NCBI RefSeq assembly: GCF_036181745.1
Contig: NZ_CP108080.1
Span: 4,529,501-4,593,500, forward strand
Reading direction: 5' to 3'
Origin: Streptomyces sp. NBC_00259
GTDB lineage: Bacteria; Actinomycetota; Actinomycetes; Streptomycetales; Streptomycetaceae
DNA length: 64,000 nt
Numbering within the stretch: position 1 is the first letter of the stretch; the number at the start of each line of letters is the position of its first letter. Positions 32,397 to 40,453 of this stretch are shown here, in pieces. The position numbers were made by a program, and so were the translations under genes. Below the pieces are notes generated by a model. That model did not search any database. It was not told the DNA's origin and worked only from the letters and a program-made list of their open reading frames with translations.

Positions 32397-33220
32397 CAGA
32401 CGTATCGCTCGGGATGCCACAGCTCCCCGCCCCGCACTACCCGGCGGAGGTGCGCACGAGGCTGGAGACGGACGCCCGGCAGATCATCGACCGCTACCCG
32501 GACAGCCGGTCCGCGCTGCTGCCGCTGCTCCACCTCGTGCAGTCGGAGGAGGGCTATGTCACCCGCACCGGCATGCGGTTCTGCGCGGACATGCTGGATC
32601 TGACGACGGCGGAGGTCACCGCGGTCGCCACCTTCTACTCCATGTACCGCCGCAAGCCGTCCGGTGACTACCAGGTCGGTGTCTGCACCAACACCCTCTG
32701 CGCGGTGATGGGCGGCGACGCGATCTTCGACGAACTCAAGGAGCACCTCGGCGTCGGCAACGGCGGGACCACCGAGGACGGCAAGGTCACCCTTGAGCAC
32801 ATCGAGTGCAACGCGGCCTGCGACTTCGCGCCCGTCGTGATGGTCAACTGGGAGTTCTTCGACAACCAGACTCCCGAGTCGGCACGCAGGCTCGTCGACG
32901 ACCTGCGGGCGGGAGCGACCGTCGAACCCACCCGCGGCGCTCCGCTGTGCACCTTCAAGGAGACCTCCCGCATCCTGGCCGGCTTCCCCGACGAGCGCCC
33001 CGGCGCCGTCGAGGCCACCGGCGGAGCGGGCCCCGCCTCCCTGGTCGGCCTGCGGCTGGCCAAGGGCGAGTCGCCGCAGCCCCGCGTGGTCCACCCGCGC
33101 GGCGCCGCCCCGCAGGGCGAGTCGGCGGCCGAGCACCTCAGCTCCCACGACGCCCCGCAGCACACGTCCGAGTCCGACCCCGCGCACCCCGCGGGCCCGG
33201 TTTCCGAGGAGGGGGAGTGA
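32393..33220 (+). CDS. nuoE: NADH-quinone oxidoreductase subunit E
   Basis: 275 residues, about 100 longer than the E. coli protein. The 24-kDa subunit's N1a 2Fe-2S cluster ligands are visible: Cys98 and Cys103 in VCTNTLC, and Cys139 and Cys143 in ECNAAC. The core ends near residue 195 (CTFKETSRILAGF). The remaining 80 residues are a Pro/His/Glu-rich tail of unknown purpose, a feature of actinobacterial NuoE. It pairs with NuoF in the NADH-oxidising module. The GTG overlaps the nuoD stop and the stop overlaps the nuoF ATG by one base. Confidence 0.96.
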   Translation: MTDVSLGMPQLPAPHYPAEVRTRLETDARQIIDRYPDSRSALLPLLHLVQSEEGYVTRTGMRFCADMLDLTTAEVTAVATFYSMYRRKPSGDYQVGVCTNTLCAVMGGDAIFDELKEHLGVGNGGTTEDGKVTLEHIECNAACDFAPVVMVNWEFFDNQTPESARRLVDDLRAGATVEPTRGAPLCTFKETSRILAGFPDERPGAVEATGGAGPASLVGLRLAKGESPQPRVVHPRGAAPQGESAAEHLSSHDAPQHTSESDPAHPAGPVSEEGE

Positions 33221-34584
33221 TGACCGTGTCCACCGAGTACGGGCCGGAGGCCGGCGGCGGGACGAGCCCCGAGAAACTGCTCGCGCCCGTCCTGTCCGCC
33301 TTCTGGGACCAGCCCGAGTCCTGGACGCTGGACACCTATCGGAGCCACGAGGGCTACGAGGGTCTGCGCAAGGCCCTCGCGATGGCCCCGGACGACCTCA
33401 TCGCCTACGTCAAGGACTCCGGTCTGCGCGGCCGCGGCGGCGCCGGCTTCCCCACCGGAATGAAGTGGCAGTTCATTCCGCAGGGCGACGGCAAGCCCCA
33501 CTACCTCGTTGTCAACGCCGACGAGTCGGAGCCCGGGACCTGCAAGGACATCCCGCTCCTCTTCGCCAACCCGCATTCCCTCATCGAGGGGATCGTGATC
33601 GCCTGCTACGCGATCCGGTCGAACCATGCCTTCATCTATCTGCGCGGCGAGGTCGTCCCCGTACTGCGCAGGCTGCAGGAGGCCGTGCGCGAGGCGTACG
33701 AGGCCGGCTACCTCGGCAAGGACATCCTGGGCAGCGGACTCGACCTCGAACTCACCGTGCACGCGGGTGCGGGCGCGTACATCTGCGGTGAGGAGACCGC
33801 GCTGCTGGACTCCCTGGAAGGCCGGCGCGGCCAGCCCCGGCTGCGTCCCCCCTTCCCCGCGGTCGCCGGTCTGTACGCGTGCCCCACTGTGGTGAACAAC
33901 GTCGAGTCCATCGCGTCCGTTCCCGCGATCCTCCACCGGGGCAAGGACTGGTTCCGTTCGATGGGCAGCGAGAAGTCCCCCGGCTTCACGCTGTACTCGC
34001 TGAGCGGCCATGTCGCGCGGCCCGGGCAGTACGAGGGCCCGCTCGGGATCACCCTGCGCCAGCTGCTCGACATGAGCGGCGGCATGCGCCCGGGCCACCG
34101 GCTGAAGTTCTGGACCCCGGGCGGCTCCTCGACCCCGATGTTCACCGACGAACACCTCGACGTCCCGCTGGACTACGAGGGTGTGGGCGCCGCCGGATCG
34201 ATGCTCGGCACCAAGGCGCTGCAGTGCTTCGACGAGACGACGTGCGTGGTGCGCGCGGTGACGAGGTGGACCGAGTTCTACGCCCACGAGTCCTGCGGAA
34301 AGTGCACGCCCTGCCGCGAAGGCACCTACTGGCTCGTCCAGTTGCTGCACGACATCGAGGACGGCAAGGGCGCCATGGAGGACCTCGACAAGCTGAACGA
34401 CATCGCCGACAACATCAACGGCAAGTCGTTCTGCGCCCTCGGTGACGGTGCCGCCGCGCCGATCTTCTCCTCGCTGAAGTACTTCCGTGACGAGTACGAG
34501 CAGCACATCAGCGGCCGGGGCTGCCCCTTCGACCCCGCGAGGTCCACGGCCTGGGCCGACAACGACCTGGAGGTGCCGGCATGA
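33220..34584 (+). CDS. nuoF: NADH-quinone oxidoreductase subunit F
   Basis: 454 residues, the 51-kDa NADH- and FMN-binding subunit. GRGGAGFPTGMKW (71-83) binds NADH, and the FMN region with ADESEPGTCKD follows. The N3 4Fe-4S ligands are Cys near 359, 362 and 365 (SCGKCTPCREGTYW) and near 405 (FCALGDGA). It oxidises NADH and passes electrons into the chain of clusters in NuoE, NuoG and NuoI. The ATG at 33220 overlaps the nuoE stop by one base. At the other end it overlaps the small ORF 34581-34763 by four bases, rather than nuoG itself. Confidence 0.97.
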   Translation: MTVSTEYGPEAGGGTSPEKLLAPVLSAFWDQPESWTLDTYRSHEGYEGLRKALAMAPDDLIAYVKDSGLRGRGGAGFPTGMKWQFIPQGDGKPHYLVVNADESEPGTCKDIPLLFANPHSLIEGIVIACYAIRSNHAFIYLRGEVVPVLRRLQEAVREAYEAGYLGKDILGSGLDLELTVHAGAGAYICGEETALLDSLEGRRGQPRLRPPFPAVAGLYACPTVVNNVESIASVPAILHRGKDWFRSMGSEKSPGFTLYSLSGHVARPGQYEGPLGITLRQLLDMSGGMRPGHRLKFWTPGGSSTPMFTDEHLDVPLDYEGVGAAGSMLGTKALQCFDETTCVVRAVTRWTEFYAHESCGKCTPCREGTYWLVQLLHDIEDGKGAMEDLDKLNDIADNINGKSFCALGDGAAAPIFSSLKYFRDEYEQHISGRGCPFDPARSTAWADNDLEVPA

Positions 34585-34763
34585 CTCCGCTCTCCTCGCC
34601 GATTCCTCTCCGCGGCCACGCCGCGGGCCGCCTCGGGGGCGGCCCGTCCCGGCCCGTCGAGTGCCATCTGGAGGCTGTCCGCATGACTGTGGCCCATGCG
34701 CCGAACCCAGGCCGCGGCTCCGCCGTGGACCGTCCCGCGGCACGGACGGAGGTGCGGTCGTGA
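34581..34763 (+). CDS. Small coupled ORF between nuoF and nuoG
   Basis: 60 residues, Arg/Pro/Gly-rich, with no membrane segment or recognised domain. Its ATG overlaps the nuoF stop as ATGA and its TGA overlaps the nuoG GTG as GTGA. The ORF therefore exactly bridges the two genes, using the same coupling pattern as the rest of the operon. About 80% of its third codon positions are G or C, near but somewhat below its neighbours. It could encode a lineage-specific small protein, or serve only to keep ribosomes moving from nuoF to nuoG. I do not recognise a homologue. Confidence 0.55.
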   Translation: MTPLSSPIPLRGHAAGRLGGGPSRPVECHLEAVRMTVAHAPNPGRGSAVDRPAARTEVRS

Positions 34764-37270
34764 CCGTGACCACCCCGGCCTCCGCCGGAGGCGGCGCCGC
34801 CGCCGTCCCGCCCGAGGACCTCGTCTCGCTGACCATCGACGGCGTCGAGATCTCCGTGCCCAAGGGCACCCTGGTCATCCGTGCCGCCGAGCAACTCGGC
34901 ATCGAGATCCCCCGGTTCTGCGACCACCCCCTCCTCGACCCGGTCGGCGCCTGCCGGCAGTGCATCGTCGAGGTCGAGGGCCAGCGCAAGCCGATGGCCT
35001 CCTGCACCATCACCTGCACCGACGGCATGGTCGTCAGGTCACAGCTCACCTCGCCCGTCGCCGAGAAGGCGCAGAAGGGCGTGATGGAGCTGCTGCTCAT
35101 CAACCACCCGCTGGACTGCCCGGTCTGCGACAAGGGCGGCGAGTGCCCGCTGCAGAACCAGGCCATGTCGCACGGCCAGGCCGAGTCCCGCTTCGAGGGC
35201 AGGAAGCGGACGTACGAGAAGCCGGTCGCCATCTCCACCCAGGTGCTGCTCGACCGCGAGCGGTGCGTGCTCTGCGCGCGCTGCACCCGCTTCTCCAACC
35301 AGGTCGCGGGCGACCCGATGATCGAGCTGCTGGAACGCGGCGCGCTCCAGCAGGTCGGCACCGGCGAGGGCGACCCGTTCGAGTCGTACTTCTCCGGGAA
35401 CACCATCCAGATCTGTCCGGTCGGCGCGCTGACCTCCGCGGCGTACCGGTTCCGCTCCCGGCCCTTCGACCTCGTCTCCTCGCCGTCCGTCTGCGAGCAC
35501 TGCGCGGGCGGCTGCGCCACCCGCACCGACCACCGGCGCGGCAAGGTCATGCGGCGGCTCGCCGCCGACGACCCCGAGGTCAACGAGGAGTGGATCTGCG
35601 ACAAGGGGCGGTTCGCCTTCCGCTACGCCCAGCAGCGCGACCGGCTCACCACTCCGCTCGTACGCGACAAGGAGACCGGTCGGCTGGAGCCGGCGAGCTG
35701 GCCGGAGGCCCTGGAGGCCGCGGCCGCCGGGCTCACGGCGGCACGCGGCCGGGCGGCGGTGCTGACCGGCGGCCGGCTCACGGTCGAGGACGCCTACGCG
35801 TACGCCAAGTTCGCCCGGGTCGCCCTCGACACCAACGACATCGACTTCCGGGCCCGGGTCCACTCCTCGGAGGAGGCCGACTTCCTGGCCGCCAGGGTCG
35901 CCGGCCACGGCCGGGACCTGGACCGCGGGGGAGTCACGTACACCTCCCTGGAGGCCGCTCCGGCGGTGCTGCTCGTGGGCTTCGAGTCGGAGGAGGAGGC
36001 CCCCGGCGTCTTCCTGCGGCTGCGCAAGGCCGCGCGCAGGCACCGGCAGCGGAGCTTCTCCCTCGCCACGCACGCCACCCGTGGTCTGACGAAGGCCGGA
36101 GGCGTCCTGCTGCCCGCCGCCCCCGGCACGGAGACCGTCTGGCTGAACGCCCTGGCCTCCGGCACCGGACTCGAAGGGGACGGTGCCACGGCCGCCGAGG
36201 CGCTGCGGGCCGAGGGCGCCGTGATCGTGGTCGGTGAGCGGCTGGCCGGAGTGCCGGGCGCCCTGACCGCGGTCGTACGGGCCGCGGCCGCGACCGGCGC
36301 CCAGCTGGTGTGGATCCCGCGCCGGGCCGGTGAGCGCGGTGCGATCGAGGCGGGCGCCGTCCCGTCGCTGCTGCCCGGCGGCCGCCCCGCCACCGATCCG
36401 CGGGCCCGTGAGGAGACCGCGGCGGCCTGGGGCGTCCGCGAACTCCCGCACCGCTACGGCCGGGACACCGGCCAGATCGTCGAGGCCGCGGCCAACGGCG
36501 AACTGGCCGCCCTGGTCGTCGCCGGTGTCGAGGTCGCCGATCTGCCGCACCCGGAACGCGCGCGCGAGGCGTTCGACGCGGTCGGCTTCCTCGTCTCGCT
36601 GGAGCTGCGGCCCAGCGAGGTCACCGAGCGGGCCGACGTGGTCTTCCCGGTCGCGGCCGTCCCCGAGAAGGCCGGCACGTTCCTCAACTGGGAGGGCAGG
36701 GCGCGGCTCTTCGAGGCCGCGCTGAAGCCGGACCAGATGATCCGCACGCTCGCGCCGACCGACGCGCGGGTGCTGCACATGCTCGCCGACGCCCTGGACG
36801 TCCATCTGGCCCTGCCCGACCTGCAGTCGGTGCGGCGGGAGCTGGACCGGCTCGGGGTGTGGGACGGACCACGGGCCGCCGAGCCCGCCGAGTCCGCCCG
36901 GCCGCTGCCCCTCCCCGGTGAGGGCGAGGCGGTCCTGGCGGGCCACCGGCTCCTGCTGGACCAGGGGCTGCTCCAAGAGGGCGACGAGGCGTTGGCGGGC
37001 ACCCGGCACGCCGCGGTCGCCCGGCTCTCCGCCGCCACCGCGGCCGAGACCGGGGTCAAGAACGGCGATGTCCTCGCCGTCAGCGGACCCTCCGGTTCCG
37101 TGCACCTCCCGCTCCAGGTGACCGAGATGCCCGACCGGGTGGTCTGGCTCCCGCTCAACTCCACGGGCGGAGGCGTGCTGAGCGACACGGGAGTGACGCC
37201 CGGCCGGCTCGTCCGTATCGGCCCGGCGGCGCCGAGGCCCGCCGACGACGTACCGGAGGTGCGCGCGTGA
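34760..37270 (+). CDS. nuoG: NADH-quinone oxidoreductase subunit G
   Basis: 836 residues, the 75-kDa subunit. Iron-sulphur ligands in order: N1b at Cys54, 65, 68, 82; N5 at His116, Cys120, 123, 129; N4 at Cys169, 172, 175, 219; and an extra N7-type set Cys245, 248, 252 and 280 (CEHCAGGCATR then WICDKG), present only in some bacteria. The C-terminal 500 residues form the molybdopterin-like domain without cofactor motifs. The GTG at 34760 is four bases into the overlap with the preceding small ORF, and the stop overlaps nuoH. The middle domain is Ala-rich and the most variable part. Confidence 0.96.
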   Translation: MTVTTPASAGGGAAAVPPEDLVSLTIDGVEISVPKGTLVIRAAEQLGIEIPRFCDHPLLDPVGACRQCIVEVEGQRKPMASCTITCTDGMVVRSQLTSPVAEKAQKGVMELLLINHPLDCPVCDKGGECPLQNQAMSHGQAESRFEGRKRTYEKPVAISTQVLLDRERCVLCARCTRFSNQVAGDPMIELLERGALQQVGTGEGDPFESYFSGNTIQICPVGALTSAAYRFRSRPFDLVSSPSVCEHCAGGCATRTDHRRGKVMRRLAADDPEVNEEWICDKGRFAFRYAQQRDRLTTPLVRDKETGRLEPASWPEALEAAAAGLTAARGRAAVLTGGRLTVEDAYAYAKFARVALDTNDIDFRARVHSSEEADFLAARVAGHGRDLDRGGVTYTSLEAAPAVLLVGFESEEEAPGVFLRLRKAARRHRQRSFSLATHATRGLTKAGGVLLPAAPGTETVWLNALASGTGLEGDGATAAEALRAEGAVIVVGERLAGVPGALTAVVRAAAATGAQLVWIPRRAGERGAIEAGAVPSLLPGGRPATDPRAREETAAAWGVRELPHRYGRDTGQIVEAAANGELAALVVAGVEVADLPHPERAREAFDAVGFLVSLELRPSEVTERADVVFPVAAVPEKAGTFLNWEGRARLFEAALKPDQMIRTLAPTDARVLHMLADALDVHLALPDLQSVRRELDRLGVWDGPRAAEPAESARPLPLPGEGEAVLAGHRLLLDQGLLQEGDEALAGTRHAAVARLSAATAAETGVKNGDVLAVSGPSGSVHLPLQVTEMPDRVVWLPLNSTGGGVLSDTGVTPGRLVRIGPAAPRPADDVPEVRA

Positions 37271-38658
37271 ACCCGCCACTCCTCGACCCGACCCTGCTCG
37301 CGGCGGAGGACCTCTCGCTGTTCGGGCGGGACGTCTGGTGGATCGTCGTCATCAAGGCGGTCTTCTGCTTCGCCTTCCTGATGCTGACCGTGCTGTTCTC
37401 CATCGTGTGGGAGCGCAAGGTCGTCGCCTGGATGCAGCTGCGCATCGGCCCCAACCGGCACGGCCCCTGGGGCCTCCTCCAGTCCCTCGCGGACGGCGTC
37501 AAGCTGATGCTCAAGGAGGACGTGATCGTCAAGCGCGCGGACAAGGTGGTCTACGTCCTCGCGCCGATCATCGCGGCGATCCCGGCCTTCATGGCGATCG
37601 CCGTCATCCCGTTCGGCCCGGCGGGCAACGAGATCTCGATCTTCGGCCAGCGGACCACGATGCAGCTCACCGACCTGCCGATCGCGATGCTCTACATCCT
37701 CGCGGTCGCCTCGGTCGGCATCTACGGCATCGTGCTGGCCGGCTGGTCGTCCGGTTCGACCTACCCGCTGCTCGGCGGACTGCGGTCGTGTGCGCAGATG
37801 ATCTCGTACGAGATCGCGATGGGCGCGGCCTTCGCCTCGGTCTTCCTCTACTCCGGATCGATGTCGACCTCGACGATCGTCGAGGCGCAGGCGGACCGCT
37901 GGTACGTCCTGCTGCTGCCGGTCTCGTTCCTCATCTACATCGTGACGATGATCGGTGAGACCAACCGGGCACCGTTCGACATGCCGGAGTCCGAGGGCGA
38001 CCTCGTCGGCGGCTTCAACACCGAGTACTCGTCGATCAAGTTCGCGCTGTTCATGCTCGCCGAGTACGTCAACATGGTCACCGTCTCGGCGGTCTCCGTC
38101 ACCCTCTTCCTGGGCGGCTGGCGGGCCCCGTGGCCGATCAGCACCTTCTGGGAGGGCGCGAACCACGGCTGGTGGCCGATGCTCTGGTTCGTCATCAAGG
38201 TGCAGCTGCTGCTGTTCTTCTTCATCTGGCTGCGCGGCACGCTCCCCCGCGTCCGCTACGACCAGCTGATGAAGCTCGGCTGGAAGGTGCTCATCCCGGT
38301 CTCGGTCGTCTGGCTGATGCTCGTCGCGACCGTACGGGCCCTGCGCAACGAGGGACAGGACTTCTCGCAGATCGTGCTGTACGTCGGCGGGGCGGTCCTC
38401 GCCGTACTGCTGCTGTCCTTCGTCGCCGACCTCTTCCGGGGCAAGAAGGAACGGGCCGAGGCGGAGTCGGAGCAGGCGGCGGCGCCCGCCGGCTTCGACC
38501 CGATGGCGGGCGGCTTCCCGGTACCCCCGCTGCCCGGGCAGCAACTGCCGCCGGTGCCACGCAGGCGGCCGCGCCACGACCGCGAGCTGATTGTCAGTGG
38601 CGGCCCCGATACTCAGAGTGACGGTCCTCGTGAGGGAAAGGAGGCTGACGGTGCCTGA
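37267..38658 (+). CDS. nuoH: NADH-quinone oxidoreductase subunit H
   Basis: 463 residues with about eight membrane helices. It forms the quinone entry path in the membrane arm. The conserved WERKVVAWMQLRIGPNRHGP near residue 40 and the loop GETNRAPFDMPESEGDLVGG near 235 are diagnostic. The C-terminal 70 residues beyond the last helix are a Pro-rich, basic tail. It overlaps nuoG by four bases and nuoI by eight. Confidence 0.97.
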   Translation: MNPPLLDPTLLAAEDLSLFGRDVWWIVVIKAVFCFAFLMLTVLFSIVWERKVVAWMQLRIGPNRHGPWGLLQSLADGVKLMLKEDVIVKRADKVVYVLAPIIAAIPAFMAIAVIPFGPAGNEISIFGQRTTMQLTDLPIAMLYILAVASVGIYGIVLAGWSSGSTYPLLGGLRSCAQMISYEIAMGAAFASVFLYSGSMSTSTIVEAQADRWYVLLLPVSFLIYIVTMIGETNRAPFDMPESEGDLVGGFNTEYSSIKFALFMLAEYVNMVTVSAVSVTLFLGGWRAPWPISTFWEGANHGWWPMLWFVIKVQLLLFFFIWLRGTLPRVRYDQLMKLGWKVLIPVSVVWLMLVATVRALRNEGQDFSQIVLYVGGAVLAVLLLSFVADLFRGKKERAEAESEQAAAPAGFDPMAGGFPVPPLPGQQLPPVPRRRPRHDRELIVSGGPDTQSDGPREGKEADGA

Positions 38659-39253
38659 GCAGTCCAAGGACTCCGAGAGCGGGTTCCAGAACCCGGTCGC
38701 CGGCTTCGGCGTGACCTTCAAGGCCATGTTCAAGAAGCGGCTGACCGAGCAGTATCCGGAGCAGCAGAAGACGACGGCGCCGCGCTTCCACGGCCGGCAC
38801 CAGCTCAACCGGCATCCGGACGGGCTGGAGAAGTGCGTCGGCTGCGAGTTGTGCGCCTGGGCCTGTCCGGCGGACGCCATCTATGTGGAGGGCGCGGACA
38901 ACACCGACGAGGAGCGCTACTCGCCGGGCGAGCGCTACGGGCGGGTGTACCAGATCAACTACGCCCGCTGCATCCTGTGCGGCCTGTGCATCGAGGCCTG
39001 CCCGACCCGGGCGCTCACGATGACCAACGAGTTCGAGCTGGCCGACAGCTCCCGCGAGAACCTGATCTACACCAAGGAGCAGCTCCTCGCGGGCCTGGAG
39101 ACGGGCATGGTCGACAGCCCGCACGCGATCTACCCGGGGATGGACGAGCAGGACTACTACCGGGGGCTGGTCACCGAGGCCGCGCCCGGTACGGAGCGCC
39201 AGGTCGCCACCTCCGAGGGAGAGAAGCCGGACGAGCAGGAGGTCGACGCATGA
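38651..39253 (+). CDS. nuoI: NADH-quinone oxidoreductase subunit I
   Basis: 200 residues, an 8Fe ferredoxin-like subunit carrying clusters N6a and N6b. The two motifs are CVGCELCAWACP (Cys62, 65, 68, 72) and CILCGLCIEACP (Cys107, 110, 113, 117). It links NuoG to NuoB. The GTG start at 38651 lies inside the end of nuoH and has a perfect AAGGAGG ribosome-binding site at 38639-38645, the strongest in the operon, suggesting independent translation here. Confidence 0.97.
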   Translation: MPEQSKDSESGFQNPVAGFGVTFKAMFKKRLTEQYPEQQKTTAPRFHGRHQLNRHPDGLEKCVGCELCAWACPADAIYVEGADNTDEERYSPGERYGRVYQINYARCILCGLCIEACPTRALTMTNEFELADSSRENLIYTKEQLLAGLETGMVDSPHAIYPGMDEQDYYRGLVTEAAPGTERQVATSEGEKPDEQEVDA

Positions 39254-40143
39254 GCGCGCTGGCCGCCGCGGCCTCCACCGGTGAGGCCGTCCAGTTCTGG
39301 GTGCTCGGCACCGTCGCCGTCATCGGCGCACTCTGCACGATCCTGATGAAGCGGGCCGTGCACAGCGCGCTGTGCCTCGCCGCGACCATGATCATCCTGG
39401 CCGTCTTCTACCTCGCCAACGGGGCGTACTTCCTGGGCGTCGTCCAGATCGTCGTCTACACCGGCGCGATCATGATGCTGTTCCTCTTCGTCGTCATGCT
39501 CGTCGGCGTGACGGCGGCGGACTCCCTCAAGGAGACGCTGAAGGGACAGCGCTGGTGGGCCGCCCTGTGCGGACTCGGCTTCGGCGTCCTGCTGATCGCC
39601 GGAATCGGCCACGCCTCGCTGACTTCCGGCTCCTTCATCGGACTCGGCCAGGCCAACGCGGGCGGCAATGTCGAGGGCCTCGCGGCGCTGATCTTCACCA
39701 AGTACGTCTTCGCCTTCGAGATCACCGGCGCGCTGCTCATCTCGGCGGCCGTCGGCGCGATGGTCCTCACCCACCGGGAGCGCACCGAGCGCGCCAGGAC
39801 CCAGCGCGAGCTGGCCGAGCAGCGGGTGCGCGAGGGCAAGCACCTGCCGCCGCTGCCCGCGCCCGGCGTGTACGCCCGGCACAACGCGGTGGACATCGCG
39901 GGTCTGCTCCCGGACGGCACGCCGTCCGAGCTCACCGTCAACAAGACGCTGCGTGCCCGCGGTCAGATCCGCGACGTCTCCAGTGAGGCGCTGAACGACC
40001 TCAAGGCGCTGGAGCGGCGCTCCGAGGAGCGCCTGGGACGGGCCCGCGAGGAGTCCGGCCGGGACGAGAACCGCCGGGACGAGCACGACCGGGACGAGCA
40101 CGACCGGGACGGCCGGCGCGACGGACAGGAGGCCAAGCGGTGA
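39250..40143 (+). CDS. nuoJ: NADH-quinone oxidoreductase subunit J
   Basis: 297 residues with five membrane helices in the first 170. VVQIVVYTGAIMMLFLFVVML, the flexible pi-bulge helix of NuoJ, spans about 59-79. The C-terminal 120 residues are cytoplasmic and very charged, ending in a run of Asp/Arg repeats (DEHDRDEHDRDGRRDG). The E. coli protein lacks this tail. The ATG overlaps the nuoI stop as ATGA and the stop overlaps nuoK. Confidence 0.96.
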   Translation: MSALAAAASTGEAVQFWVLGTVAVIGALCTILMKRAVHSALCLAATMIILAVFYLANGAYFLGVVQIVVYTGAIMMLFLFVVMLVGVTAADSLKETLKGQRWWAALCGLGFGVLLIAGIGHASLTSGSFIGLGQANAGGNVEGLAALIFTKYVFAFEITGALLISAAVGAMVLTHRERTERARTQRELAEQRVREGKHLPPLPAPGVYARHNAVDIAGLLPDGTPSELTVNKTLRARGQIRDVSSEALNDLKALERRSEERLGRAREESGRDENRRDEHDRDEHDRDGRRDGQEAKR

Positions 40144-40439
40144 ATCCCGTCAACTATCTCTATCTCGCCGCCCTGTTGTTCACCATCGGCGCGGTGGGCG
40201 TACTGATCAGGCGGAACGCGATCGTGGTCTTCATGTGCATCGAGCTGATGCTCAATGCCTGCAACCTCGCGCTCGTCGCCTTCTCCCGGATGCACGGCAA
40301 TCTCGACGGCCAGATCATCGCGTTCTTCACGATGGTCGTCGCCGCCGCCGAGGTCGTGGTCGGGCTCGCGATCATCGTGTCGCTGTTCCGTTCCCGCCAC
40401 TCGGCCTCGGTCGACGACGCCAGCCTGATGAAGCTGTAA
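40140..40439 (+). CDS. nuoK: NADH-quinone oxidoreductase subunit K
   Basis: 99 residues with three membrane helices. The conserved Glu residues of the proton path are in CIELMLNACNLALV (first) and VVAAAEVVVGLAIIV (second). The GTG overlaps the nuoJ stop as GTGA. Fourteen bases separate it from nuoL. Confidence 0.97.
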   Translation: MNPVNYLYLAALLFTIGAVGVLIRRNAIVVFMCIELMLNACNLALVAFSRMHGNLDGQIIAFFTMVVAAAEVVVGLAIIVSLFRSRHSASVDDASLMKL

Positions 40440-40453
40440 GGGGTCGCAGACTC

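Noticed and set aside
32668..35604. A 978-codon open frame on the minus strand through nuoE-nuoG
   Set aside because: High GC opens long antisense frames. The plus strand carries conserved complex I subunits with all cofactor residues, and the antisense product is low-complexity and resembles nothing.
36454..38880. An 808-codon minus-strand open frame over nuoG-nuoI
   Set aside because: Same reason: a shadow of nuoG, nuoH and nuoI, rich in Arg/Asp/Glu strings typical of complementary-frame translation.
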